Origin: Hydra vulgaris
Lineage: Eukaryota; Cnidaria; Hydrozoa; Anthoathecata; Hydridae
DNA length: 64,000 bases
Reading direction: 5' to 3'
Assembly: GCF_038396675.1 (NCBI RefSeq)
Contig: NC_088921.1
Location: 11,142,001-11,206,000 of the forward strand
How positions within the stretch are numbered: the stretch's first letter is position 1; each line of letters opens with the position of its first letter. Shown in pieces: positions 51,440 to 63,105 of the stretch. The notes below the pieces were generated by a model. That model saw only the letters and a list, made by a program, of their open reading frames with translations, ran no database searches and was not told where the DNA came from. A program made the translations under genes and the position numbers.

Positions 51440-53462
51440 ATTAATCTGCTAACTCTAAAGATCACGTATCACTTTAGTTGAAAACGATAACATCATATTT
51501 GACAACTCTGTAATGACTAATATTTTTTATAACTATTTCATAAACGTTGCAGTTTCATCTGGTAATACAGACTTCATACATTCGTCTTTATTCTCTTGCT
51601 CTATACATCCAGGTGATGCAGCTATCAAAAAGTATATCGATCATCGCAGTATAATAAACATAAAGAAAAAATTTAGCACGTGTACCCATAGTTTCCAGTT
51701 CTGTCAAATCACACCTGATGATATTACAAAAATTATTTTAAAAATTAGAGTCTATTAATAATAAAAAAAAGACTAGTGGTGATATACCAACCTTTAAGTT
51801 AAAATCATTAAATATAAAATCTATATAAATTATAATTGTGTATTTGTGTAAATAAAATCTTATATTGAGGGTTGCATGTTCCCCCTTTGTCGGTGTGCCC
51901 AGTTAAAATATACCCAGTGACCCCCCGAAAATTTGATTTATTTACGTAATATTATTGAGTTATTTTTAGGCAGATATTTTTTTGATAAAATCAAGACTGA
52001 GAAAAAGATTAGTTAGAGTAAAACTTCTTATATTTTTCATTTCATTAGGCACAGTTTTACAGATTTCATAAATAATAGTATCCATGATGGTTAATTCCCG
52101 TCATTTTCTAAAAATGGCTAATGCTATACCGTGTTTTAAGAAGAATGGCACAACTGATAAGTCGAATTACCGTCCAATTAGTATTGTATCAGTCCTTTTT
52201 ACAGTTTTTGAATTTATTTTATATGAACAAATCTTGATATTTATTGAGCCTAGATTTGATAAACTTTTGTGTGGTTTCCGAAGAGGTTATAATACTCAGC
52301 ATGCCCTTTTTTCGTTACATAATTGTATTAATTGATTGTATTAATAATGGAGGTGTTGTTGGATCAATATTAATACACCTCACAAAAGCGTACGACTATA
52401 CCCCGCATGACTTACTAATTGCTAAATTAGACGCCTATGGTTTTTGAAAAGAATGTCCCAATCGCTTGCTATCCTATATTTGTAGCCGTAAACAAAGGGT
52501 AAAAATAGGTTTTTCTGCCTCAAAATGGGTAGATATATTATCTGGAGTGTCTCAAAGGTCAATCCTTGTATCTATTTTGTTCAATATCTTTATAAATGAT
52601 TTATTTTTATTTATTAAAGAATCTGAACTTTATAACTTTGCTGATGATAACACTATTTATGCTTGTGATTAGGTTATTTTTCGTTTGCAAAAAGAAGCAA
52701 CCAATACCATCAATCGGTTTCAGTTAAACTCGATGGTTGCTAACCCAGATAAGTTTCAATTACTTTTAGTTGACTTAAAAAACACAAAAAAATTCATCGC
52801 TAAAAATAGGTAATTTAAGGATTTTTGCCTCCGATAAGATAAAACTATTTTGTAAAACAATTGATAAAGATCTAAAGTTTGGGGAACATATTAAACAGTT
52901 ATACATTAAAGCTAATTGTAAATGTTTTCATCTTTCATGCATAAGAAGTTTTTTATCCCGTGATAAATCTATTTTGCTGTTTAATGCTTTTACTTTGTCT
53001 AACTTTTCTTATTGTCCTCTAATTTGGAAGTTTTGTTTTAAAAAAAAGATGACAAACTAGTTAAAAGAATCATAAAAAATCTCTAAGTATAGTCAATAAA
53101 AGATTTCATTTTTCTCTGGATGAATTATTAAATTTTGATAATAGTCCAAGAATCCATCTAGGAAATTTGAGACTTCTAATGATGGAAACTTTAAAGTCTA
53201 TTAATTGTCTGAATCCAATATTTATGAAAAATCTTTTTACTATAAAAAAAGTCTTACGTTTAAACTCCGTTGAAACAAAAAACTCATTCTACTTCTTAAA
53301 GGCTCCATATATAATGATTTATGCTGTACGTTATATAGAGCCACCTTGCCTTGGAATACTCTAAATAATGAGACCATGTCCGCACAAAGTCTCAAGGTGT
53401 TCAAAAAACATATCAAGAATTGGTATGGCAATAATTGGGTTTGCAAAATTTGTCGTTTTTAA
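51440..53462 (+). mobile_element. CR1/L2-like LINE, RT domain (broken)
   Basis: Encodes 'NYFINVAVSSGN' (51530), an interruption of about 200 bp of foreign sequence (about 51830-52035), then 'DKSNYRPISIVSVLFTVFEF' (52155-52215), 'CGFRRGYNTQHALFSLHNCI', 'GSILIHLTKAYDYTPHDLLI' (52360-52420), 'SGVSQRSILVSILFNIFIND' (52540-52600), FADD box 'YNFADDNTIYA' (about 52630-52665), then thumb and C-terminal pieces to 'KKHIKNWYGNNWVCKICRF' (53400-53460). The active-site FADD is intact in sequence, but stops and frame changes occur throughout. Endonuclease missing; 5'-truncated at the (TA)n tract. Confidence 0.87.
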
Positions 53463-53684
53463 ATTTTGTTACATTTTATTCTGACCTATATCTTTAACTA
53501 AGATTGTACTATTATAAATCTTTTTTTTTTAATTTGAAACAGTTGTAAATTTTCATGACATTTTTTTTTTCTTTTTTTATAAAACAATTGTAATTTTTTA
53601 ATGACATTTATATGTGTGTGTGTACAGTCTATAAAGTTAAATGTGTTGGTTTAAATTGGTTTTAGTGGTAACTAAAACTATCTA

Positions 53685-53922
53685 CACACTAAAAAATAAA
53701 GGTAGAAATTTTTAGTTAAGGTAGGATATGCGATATACCCTCAGTAAGGTATAATTTGCTACCTTATAAGGTAGAAAATTATGCCTTTAAGTTAGAAAAT
53801 TGTATGACAAATAATTGTTTTTAATATTATTTTCTACCTTAAAAGGTAGAAAATTATACCTAACTAAGGGTATATCACATATCCTACCCTAAGGTAGAAA
53901 TTTCTACCTTTTTTTTAGTGTG
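53685..53922. mobile_element. Palindromic MITE, CACACTAAAAAA ends, TA duplication
   Basis: cacactaaaaaataaaggta at the left pairs with the right end (reverse complement cacactaaaaaaaaggtaga). Inverted similarity continues inward for about 100 bp through ggtaggatatg.gatataccc and aaggtataatt..ctacctt. The borders carry TA (53683-53684, 53923-53924). It sits just after the 3' end of the LINE. Confidence 0.88.
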
Positions 53923-53961
53923 TAGTAAAAATCAACTTTAAATAATCCTTTTAAATTAACT

Positions 53962-53965
<4 letters not shown>

Positions 53966-54055
<90 letters not shown>
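53966..54055. repeat. (TA)n microsatellite
   Basis: About 45 TA units directly abutting the left end of the hAT element. Confidence 0.98.
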
Positions 54056-54059
<4 letters not shown>

Positions 54060-55953
54060 CAGACTTACAGTTTTAGGGGCCCTGGGTCAAAAAAAACCTA
54101 CGGCCTCGTGTTAAAAAATAGAATGTTAATTTTAAAAAATGCGTTCTTAATTTAAAGTAGTTAAAGGTTTTATCTCAATTTTTCTTAAATGTTGTTTAAA
54201 ATCTACATAATCTTTTTAAGGTATTTTTTATTAACAAACTCGTTATTCAAATAATCTATACTAATTGAACTCATCTTGTCTGCGTTACTTCATAATAATG
54301 CAAAATTGTTTAACGTTTAATGTGACGTAGTTGATCGCAAATCACTTTTTGTTAATTTTAATTTCGAAAATGGCCTTTCTCTTGAGCAGTTGGATATCAT
54401 GAAACATATGAAAATCCTAAAAATGATTTCAGTATTTGGAAATGAATCCTCTATTTATTTTTCCTTTATAAGTTTGAACACAACCAAATAGGACAATTCA
54501 GGAACTTGATTATTAAAATGTTCTTTCAAATACAGGGAAAGATGTTCCATTTCTGCATATAAATTATAATCTATGTCTTCTGTGTATTCTTCCACCAGAC
54601 GATTAACACAAGTCTTATCTTTATTGAATCTCGTGTCTTATAAAATACAAATTTGTCATTTAATTCCTGATAGCATTGAGCTTTTTCTTTTAAATATCTA
54701 GTAAGATTATTGATGGTTTTTAAAAAAACTCTTCGCATGGACTTAATTGAGGTACTTCTGATCAGTATTCACCTGAAAGCGCTTTCTTATTACGTCGCTT
54801 TTGTCTGGTAACAAGAATTTCGCATCTTGTACTATTAAATCGAATGAGTTAATTAATCCTAGGAGATAATCACCAAGAGATTATTAAACTTCAGCACTTG
54901 TATCTAGAGTAATAGTTGCACTTTGCAATTATTTGGAAACAGCATTCATTCGTTGCAAAATTTGATTCCATATTATTTTGTGTAAAGCAAATTCAAAAGT
55001 TTCCATTTTCGATAGTAAATTTCCAGCTGTAGTTTTTGCTTTTGTTTCAAAACTTTCACTCTCATTGATTTTGATTAACCCTTCCATTAATTTATTGCAG
55101 TTCTGGTGAATGGTTTTGACCAAGTAAGCATGTGCGCTCCACCGAGTATTTGATAGTGATTTAAATAAACTACATGCAAACTGTTCCAAAACTTCCATAA
55201 CTTTGTAGAAGCAGAGAAAAATTTGTACAGTTCTTGAACACAACCAAAAAAATTGATTCCCTCAACGCAGTCAACTACAACAGCCTCTCCAAGTTAAGAG
55301 AATGACTTGAACATGGCAAGAATTTTGACAGCTTATTGAACTCCAAAATTTTAGTTTTCATACCATTATATTTTCTAGTCATATTGCTTGAGCTATCATA
55401 AGACTGACTTCTGCAGTTGCTGATATCCTTGTTCAATTTTATGTCTAAAAAGTCCACGGTTGCATTGGCTAAATTTTTCCTGGTGTTATTATCAATGTGG
55501 ATGAAGTTGACAAGTCTTTCACTTGGCCAGTTAGAAATTTGATCAATGTACCTTAAGATCACATAGTTGATCTTTTTGACTCACATCAGGTGTTGAATAT
55601 ACTGATAATCCAAATACTTAGATTTTAAAACATCGCCGTTGATTGATTGCAAAACTTTTCTTGCAATCAATATGATTAATTCATCACATGTGTTCTTTGA
55701 GAGGAAGTTTGTTTTTCCAGAACCGCTGTCACTATAAATTTTTGATGTGCCTGGCCAATAAAGAATCAAAATCTGCAATCGAATCAAGCAGATTAAAGAA
55801 ATTCCTGTTTCTTTCAGACCCAAATTTGAATTAAATTTTTTTTACACAATTACTTTCTAATAAAAATGCACTTTCCGAAAATTCAAATTTTTTTTGCGAT
55901 TCGATTTTTGGCCCCCGTTTTTTTGCGGCGCCCTTAGACCATGGCCTATTCTG
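54060..55953 (-). mobile_element. hAT-like element carrying a ZMYM1-like gene
   Basis: The ends read cagacttacagttttagggg (left) and, outside-in, cagaataggccatggtctaa (right). Both begin with CAGA and carry a G-run/C-run block ten to twenty bases in, as in hAT elements, but they are not well paired. I found no 8-bp target duplication (tataaagc versus cctgtctg), so the boundaries are tentative. Confidence 0.5.
54195..55830 (-). pseudogene. hAT transposase, ZMYM1-like (DUF4371 type), broken
   Basis: Minus strand, in order: 'FLSKNTCDELIILIARKVLQ' (55770-55650), 'MILRYIDQISNWPSERLVNF' (55562-), 'DISNCRSQSYDSSSNMTRKY' with the RNase-H Asp in 'SYDSSSNM', 'SKFLPCSSHSLNL' (55300), 'FKSLSNTRWSAHAYLVKTI' (55170-55100), 'HKIIWNQILQRMNAVSK' stop (54930), 'VEEYTEDIDYNLYAEMEHLS' (54590-) and the C-terminal dimerisation block 'NCSRERPFSKLKLTKSDLRS' (54390-54340). 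These match ZMYM1/DUF4371 hAT proteins. Stops and frame changes separate the blocks, so it is a pseudogene of nearly full length. Confidence 0.85.
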
Positions 55954-56036
55954 CCTGTCTGTAAATCCTCTTGGGGGGATCCTCGGCCTGTCTATAAATC
56001 CTCCGGGGGGATCCTCGGACTGTCTGTAAATTCTCT
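55953..56036. repeat. 33-bp tandem repeat, 2.5 units
   Basis: Units begin gcctgtctgtaaatcctc and contain ggggggatcctcg; the third is truncated. GC-richer than its surroundings, and it lies between the hAT element and a (TA)n tract. Confidence 0.9.
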
Positions 56037-56042
56037 AAAGGC

Positions 56043-56188
<146 letters not shown>

Positions 56189-56716
56189 CATCATGTATAC
56201 ATTATAACCTAATGAACCATGGCTTACTATATAACAGGCCTTGCCAACGCGCGGCTTGCGTAAAAAACTGGAGGCAAGATTAAAAATATTACTTTGCAGT
56301 AGTTTACATTTTCAGTTAGGTGATTTTCGCATGAATATAATATTTGTATGATATATCTACTAAAAATAACTTATAAAAAGTAAAAAGATGAATTTATTAG
56401 TCTTTTTTTTTTTTAATTTTGTTTATAACTAACATTGTAATATAACTAACGAATAACATTTATAAAAATTTTAAATTAACTTAAATGTATCTAAAACTAA
56501 TTATGTTTAAACAATTTAGTATATATAGATTCATATTTTGCTATAATTTCATATTAGCATTTACCACAAAATTTATTAATGGGTTTTTTAAGTATTAAAT
56601 ATAAATTTTTGAGAAAAAAGAGATAAAATCTTTAGAGAATAAAAAGTAAATACAAGCTTTTTAGATATTTTACTAAACACTCTTTTACAGTTTTTGTTAA
56701 AAACGTTGCAAAAATT

Positions 56717-59189
56717 TTACTTTGCGTTGAGTTTTATTAACTTCTGCTTTGGCTCCTTGTGGGAACGAGGTGAATAGAGTCGACAATAATTATTAAATAA
56801 AATATTTGTCATTGTTAATCCATGATGTCTTTGCATACCTAAGGAATAAAATTCTGATAGCATCATAAGGAGGTTACACAGTGATGACCGACAAGTGTCA
56901 TTATATACTTCATAAAAAAGAATGTAACAGTAAGTTGCCCATTGACAGACTTTGTCACCAGGAATTGTTAAACCTCCTCGATTTATGTCCTTTACAAAAT
57001 TTCCATAGGCTCTATAAAAATAAAAGGTGTCATCTGGATTTTCATCTTCACGAATAATGTACCCAGCAATATAAACTAATGACATTTTAATATCAACAGT
57101 CAATGAATCACACAGAGCAGGTAAATTGTCAATAACGTTGCAAATACCCTCGCTTGGTAAAAATTTACATTTTGGACAAGAGTGATCTGAACCAAGATTG
57201 GCTAACAAATCTGAACTTTTCTCAAACTTTAATAGCAACTTAGTACGATATATAGTTACTTTTTCAAGAACTTGTTGAACGGAAATAAAATAAGTAAGCC
57301 TTGTCTTAATTTTCCAAAGAGCCTTTCTAATGGATCTGTTGTAAAGTTGCCTAATAATACATACTGATAAGTTGTATCTAAAAGATATTTTGACAACTGA
57401 ACCAAACCATAACAGGTCTGAGCTAAACAATTAGCAGTGTCTCTTGTTAGTAATTTGACTCTTTTTCCTTTTTCTATTTTTTTCATTTGTATTGCAAAAT
57501 CACCCATTGCAGAAAGTTTGCTTAAATTGTCATCATTAGCAGAAGCAATAGCAGCTCGATTAGAATCTTTCAAACAAATGTCTGCATATGGACTGTGAAC
57601 ATTACAAATTTTCCAAAATTCAACGACTTTAGAGATAAAAATAATCGTCCCTTCATTTTCACGCAGGTCTAGATGACTTTTTAATGCTGACAATGTTTCA
57701 TCGCAAAACACTTGCAGACAATAACTTTTTGTCTTTCAATTGGGTTTGGATAAACAAAAACTTCTGTTAATTTAGACATTTTGACAATGTTTTTTGTTTC
57801 AAGCTTATACAAGTTAATAATATCAACCCACCGTGCTATTTTTTTTTCTCCATCAATATAAAATTCAAGTTCTTGAGTTTTTTCTGTGATCCAGTTATTA
57901 CGTATACTTTTTAATAAATGAACATAATCAAATAAAAGAAAAATATTATCTTTAGTACACCATGCTTCTTTTTTTTCAAAAAAGTTATAAAACTTCTGAT
58001 TGACTCTGTTACCATCACAGACAATAGCAACAACATTGCCCCCATTATTTTTAATTGCATCAAGAATCAGGGTTGTCTGTTCAAAAAGAAACTCAGCATC
58101 AAGTTCTCTGACTGGTAACATTTTGTAAAGAAATTTTGGTCCATTAAACAATGTTACAACCAAAAAGCTCAGTACTGTGTTTGCTAAGAGATGAGGTTTG
58201 TTAACTGATTTACCAAATACTATGCCACCATGATACTGCAACATTGGTTTAACATAAACCTCATCAAGAAGTAAAATGCATGTTTTTTGTCTATCATCTT
58301 TAAGATTAGAGAAAATATGTCTGATATAAGTGGTATCATCTAAAGATTTACATTTAGATGTAATTCTTCCTAAAGTACGTAAACTTGGAAGTTCAAAATC
58401 TTCTCTGATGTGATTGTAAGCTGATCGTGAAAGAGAAAAATACTCAAATGCTCGCACAATTGTTTCTTTTGGATACTTTTTTCCCCCAATACATGTTTTA
58501 TTCATTGACAAAATTTGTTGATATACAACTCCTTTTTTGGGTGTTATTTCACAACAATTTAAAAATCTTAATGCTTCTTGGATATGAGAAAATTTGTTCA
58601 TAATATAAACTCGGTTAGATGATAAAGTCATAACACTAATTTTAACTCCACAATGAAATGCTTCAAAAGTGAGATCTTTATATATGCAAAGAAGAAATCT
58701 AGCAATAGCACTTTCCTTTAAAAAGTCTGAAGACTGAATATATAATATATCATTGCATAAATAATTAATAATAGCAAAATTAAATTCATTAGTTTTTAAC
58801 TTTTCATATAAAACATTAATACTTTCTATTTTTTCTTGTGAATTAAATATTGCTAACTCGTCCTCTTCTTGCCAGCGAACACTATTAAGACTTTTTGATG
58901 TTTTTCTAAGTGGCATGGGTACAGTAGAAACTAAGCTTGGCTTTATACAATCAAATACTGACGGAGCATCACGAGGTCTCAGCTTTCCATAATCAGTAAC
59001 AGTTGAATAATTTTTTGGCCAATGTCTTTCACATACTACGGTGTTATTAGTATCAGGAACATTATCTCTTGGTATTATAACAATCCAACGTTTTCGTTCT
59101 TCGATGTTTCTTGGAAGTCTAAATGTTTTAACTCTATTCTGAGGATTATAATTGCCATTGCAATTTGTTACACAACATCGACGAACCAT
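56717..59189 (-). pseudogene. THAP-domain P-element-type transposase, two frameshifts
   Basis: Frame 1 (59189-57681, 502 codons): THAP zinc finger, residues 1-57 (C5/C6, C10, W35, C53, H56; C2CH), then the RNase-H-like core with 'CILLLDEVYVKPMLQYHGG' (D309), 'VAIVCDGNRVNQKF' (D392) and 'LFDYVHLLKSIRNNW' (D421, the D..HL.K..RN motif of P transposases). A one-base loss near 57712 shifts to frame 2 (to 57256), which holds 'VFCDETLSALKSHL' and 'TTDPLERLFGKLRQG' with the probable last catalytic Glu. A second small deletion near 57295 shifts to frame 3 (to 56717), with 'TYFISVQQVLEK' and a Cys-rich C-terminus ('DHSCPKCKF'). About 830 codons in all. Apart from the two shifts no stops occur, so inactivation looks recent. 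Start: first ATG before the THAP Cys pair. Confidence 0.93.
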
Positions 59190-59199
59190 TTTTTAAATA

Positions 59200-59508
59200 C
59201 TAAATTAAATCCTTTGCTTAATCCTTCACCTCTCAACTAACTTTTTTTTTTTAATTTGGAAGTTAGTTAAAATGATTACGGGAGTTTGGTTATTGTAAAT
59301 TTTATGAAAATATTAAACTTATGTATATATATATATATATATATATATTCAAATTAAATTAATTTTATTAAAAAAAAATTTAAATGAAAATTATTTTGTT
59401 AATTTTATAATAATTATTTATTAATGTTTTATAATTATTATTGTTACAAAAAAAAACCACCCCGTATTTATTTTGTAAAACTGCTTGTTAGTTTTTTAAA
59501 TATTAAAC
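59200..59508. other. 5' leader of the P-like element
   Basis: Non-coding DNA between the transposase start and the right terminal repeat, with a short (TA)n (59324-59348). It would hold the promoter and internal transposase-binding sites, none of which I can identify. Confidence 0.4.
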
Positions 59509-59614
59509 TATCTTGCCTCCAGTTTTTTACGCTAGCCGCGCGTTGGCAAGGCCTGTTATATAGTAAGCCATGTAATGAACACATAATGTATATATAAATA
59601 ATTATATAAACAAC

Positions 59615-60220
59615 CCACGACGGAACAATCATCAAATTAAATGAAACAACACATGAACGAGACCAAGTTATCAACATATGTAATAATCTGAATAATTATA
59701 TATACTATCCATGATAGAACAATCATTAAATTGAATGAAAAACCTGAAATGGAAAACCCACATCACAACGATAACCAATAAAGCTTACTCAAAACTAGGT
59801 ACTATAAAGAAGACATTCATATTCTGACAAACTGACTCGTTTACTAAACTATATACAACTTATGATAGACCTGAATTTTGAAATTTTGTGCACCAGTTTG
59901 GAATCCACATTTAAAAAATGAAATAAAAATACTTGAAAAGAGTTCAGCAAAAAGCCACAAATCTTGTACCAGGTTTAAATCACAACTCATATAAAAGCGT
60001 TAATTGAGCTTAGGGTTAGAAAGTCTCGAAACCAGAAGAATTAGAGGGGACGTTATCCAATATTTTAAAATAAAAATTTATTTAAACAAAGTAAACTGGT
60101 GTCATCCAATTTCAAAAACATTTTCTTTAAATCTAAAAGGTTCATCTTTAAATATCAGAGAAGAGCCTCACAAAGATAGTGCCTTATTGGGACAATTTAC
60201 CAAATAACTTAATAACTCAT
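59615..60220 (+). mobile_element. CR1-like LINE C-terminal fragment
   Basis: Reads, across breaks, 'TITNKAYSKLGTIKKTFIF' (59775-59830), 'PVWNPHLKNEIKILEK' (59890-59940), 'LGLESLETRRIRGDVIQYFK' (60008-60070) and 'NKVNWCHPISKTFSLNLKGS' (60085-60145). This is the thumb and C-terminal tail of CR1-type LINEs. A 40-bp segment (acaatcatcaaattaaatga) is duplicated at 59625 and 59719. It begins just outside the P-like element right target duplication. Confidence 0.82.
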
Positions 60221-60466
60221 GATACAAAAATCCAATGATCTTACTATATAGTAAGAGCATTCGATTTTTGTATCATAAAAATATTTAATATCTGGGTCGG
60301 AGTTTTTGTGTAATGAAAAAATTTCGTTTCAAATTAAAGAGTTTAGTTTAGACAAATCACTTATTAAAATAATGATTAGTTATAAAAAATAAATTTAATA
60401 TCCTTTTTCTACAGAAAAATTTTTTATCACACTCTCCTTCAAGATGCAATTATTTGACCTCAACTT

Positions 60467-61111
60467 TTAACCCTTAACCTACCACAACTTTTTTCGTTAT
60501 TCGATCGCTTCTTAAGCCAAATCCTCATAACGTGTATCCCAGTTCCTCGCAAGTTTTTTTTAGCGTTGTGTATTTTTGTTTTGTCTTGAAAATTTAATAA
60601 TTTTAGAACAATAGTTCTTGGTTTCTTTTCTTCTTTAGGTTGGCCTATTCTATGAGCTCTTTCTATAATAATGCCATTGTTAATTTTAAGTTGTTTTTTG
60701 AACATTTCCATTACTACATTTTTGCACTCAGCCCAATTTTCAGTTGGTTTTTCATACATTTTGTCTATTTTTAAATTATTCCTTTAAGACCGGTTCTCCA
60801 AATCTAATGTCTTTTTATTTAAATTGTTTATTTCTTTTTCATAACGCTTCGTGATCTGATTTAATTTTTCCATGATGCTTATTTCTTGAAAGTTAAGACA
60901 TTTTTTAATATCGCGTAGGTCGTTTTCTATGCTCAAGACCTTAGATTTGTTAGTGTCTACTTCTTTTTCAACTTTATTTAATTGATTAGTGACTATTTTT
61001 AAATTTGTACTAATTATACCAGTGAAATTTTTTTCCTGATCTTCTACTTTTTTTTTGTTCTTCGAGTTTGTTTGTAATTAATTTCTCGATATTTTTTAAT
61101 GTAATTTTCAT
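60467..61111 (-). pseudogene. L1-type ORF1-like protein (coiled coil + RRM/CTD), broken
   Basis: Minus strand. Starts MKITLKNIEKLITNKLEEQ at 61111 and shifts frame at an A-run near 61050. It continues as a heptad-like coiled coil ('SKVLSIENDLRDIKKCLNFQ', 'IMEKLNQITKRYEKEINNLN'), then 'KKTLDLENRS' stop 'RNNLKID' and 'NWAECKNVVMEMFKKQLKIN', 'IIIERAHRIGQPKEEKKPRT' and 'IVLKLLNFQDKTKI'. The ENRSRRNNL..., ...IERAHR.G and R.I..K...F.DK motifs are those of L1-type ORF1 RNA-binding proteins. Two breaks (A-run shift, one nonsense codon). No matching ORF2 was seen downstream on this strand. Confidence 0.8.
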
Positions 61112-61179
61112 TATTTATTCTTTTACTTTATTATGATTAAGTTTATTTTTCTTTTATCAAATTCAAATCAGACACATAT

Positions 61180-61290
61180 TTGTTTAAATTTACAAAAAAA
61201 AAAAAAAAAAAAACAACAACTATCAGAAAACAACAACTTTACGACCAGAATACAACAACCAGAAAACGACAACTTTCAAACAACTTTCAA
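61180..61290. repeat. A-run and caacaactt-type simple sequence
   Basis: An approximately 18-nt A-run (61195-61212) followed by irregular repeats of acaacaact, upstream of the ORF1-like gene. Confidence 0.7.
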
Positions 61291-62499
61291 CAACTGAATA
61301 CGTTGAATTATGAATATATTGATTATGTTCTTTATATGTTTTTCTTTGGTGATTGCTTAGATATCCACGGATTAAAACCTTAGCTTCTAGGCAAAACATT
61401 TGAAAAAAATATACCTTGCATTGAATTCAATGTTTCAAGGGCATACACGAGCTTTCTTGCTGAAATAAAAAAATACCAGTGTTTACTTAATATAACAAAA
61501 TTCGTCCTTATAATGACTCTGAGAAAAAAAAGTTTTCATTCCATTTAATTAATGCAAAGCAGCTTAATCCAATATTGTTTCCCAAGAGTTTTGATTTCGT
61601 TACTGGTGAAACTGTAAGTTACGCAAGAAGCTGTAACAATGATTTAAAGAAAAAGGGAAATGAATAAAAATGTACTAAAAATTTTCGCGGTCACTATACT
61701 TTATTGCTAATGAACTGGGAACAACTTAATAACTACAAAGACGCAAATAAAACTTATAAACATTTTATCTTTGAGTTCAGTAATGCTTAAGAAAAAGCAT
61801 TTACAAAGCAAAAAAAAAGGCATGCGTCGTTCCGATATATAAAAGCGGAGATAGCGCATAACGTACAACAGACTTTTTTCATACCTTCAAAATCACAATA
61901 TTCTTTTTAATAACCAACACGGATTTAAAAAAGACCATTTAACTGAGCATGCATTGATAAAGTTTGATAACGAAATTTTGTATGGGTTTGACAAAAATTA
62001 ATATTCACTTCGAGTATTTATCGATTTGCCAAAGGCGATCGATGCAGTGAATCACGAGATCCTTTATACAATCTCAGCAATAGTGGTATAAAAAAGAAAA
62101 ATATAAAATGGCTTAATTCCTATCTAAACAATTGGAAACAAGCTTCATATTACAATAAAACTTTCACTTCTCTCGAAGCCATAACTTGAGGCGTTTCCCA
62201 GGGATCTATTGTAGGTCCTTTGCTTTTTCTCGTCTATATTAACGACATATTTTTATCTTCTCGCAATTTGAATTTTATTCTTTTTGCAGATGACACCCAA
62301 GCGTTCTACACCCACTCAAATATTAAAACTATTTTTAACACAGTAAATCAGGAGCTTAAAGAGCTAGGCGATTGGTTGAAGGCCAACAAACTTTCCTTGA
62401 ACATTGAAAAAAGCAAATAAATTCTTTTTACCATTAAAACTTCCATATATTTTAATTGAAACAAAAGTAAAAGGGCATTTTCTGTGAAGTTTCCACGAG

Positions 62500-62612
62500 T
62501 CATACTAGATAAACATATTAGATGAACATATTAGATGAACATACTAAATGAACATACTAGATGAACATATTAGATGACATACTAAATGAACATACTTAAT
62601 GAACATATTAGC
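62500..62612 (+). repeat. Tandem amplification of a 14-bp unit in LINE coding DNA
   Basis: Seven to eight copies of tagatgaacatatt variants. The single-copy version codes LDEHIS, so the array arose inside the coding sequence. Confidence 0.85.
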
Positions 62613-63032
62613 TGGAAAGAGCATATCAAGTTGTTAGAAAATAAAATATCTAAAAGCGTTTGGATTATGCATAAAACTAAGTATATTTTAAATAAAGTAA
62701 AACTAAGTATATTTTAAATGTCTGAAAAGTTTATACTTTGCATTTGTTCATAGCTAAATTAGCTACTGCAATGTTGCCTTGGCAAGTACTTACCAATTAA
62801 AACTAACCTTAGTCTATAAAAAAAAAAGCATGCCGCGTAGTCACAAATGGATATGCTATTACTAAACAGATAATAAAAGAACTGAGAGTTCTTAATATTT
62901 ATGAATAAAACATCTATAGCATCCTTCAAACATCTATAGCATCCTTCTTTACGTTTAAATTAAAAAATAATTGGATTCCAAAAATATTTCATAATTACTT
63001 CCAACTTATTGATCATAAATACCAAACAAAAC

Positions 63033-63105
63033 AATCTAAGCAGAACTACTATATTCCAAAAATGCCTTCGAGACATTTTTGGAATATAGTAGTTCTGCTT
63101 AGATT
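63033..63105. repeat. Perfect 32-bp-arm hairpin in LINE coding DNA
   Basis: 63033-63064 (aatctaagcagaactactat...) is the exact inverted complement of 63074-63105 with the 9-nt loop ccttcgaga. It is followed by two partial direct copies of 'tagtagttcaatct'. Confidence 0.93.

Larger units (their letters stand above)
56218..59572 (-). mobile_element. Complete P-like element with 63-bp TIRs and 8-bp TSD
   Basis: Left terminal repeat 56218-56280 (catggcttactatataacag...) and right terminal repeat 59510-59572 are inverted copies identical at 62 of 63 positions (the mismatch is gcggcttgcg versus gcggctagcg). The element is flanked by a perfect 8-bp duplication, taatgaac (56210-56217 and 59573-59580); 8 bp is the known target duplication of P elements. 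Length 3355 bp. It encloses a THAP-type transposase on the minus strand. The near-identity of the terminal repeats suggests a fairly recent insertion. Confidence 0.95.
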
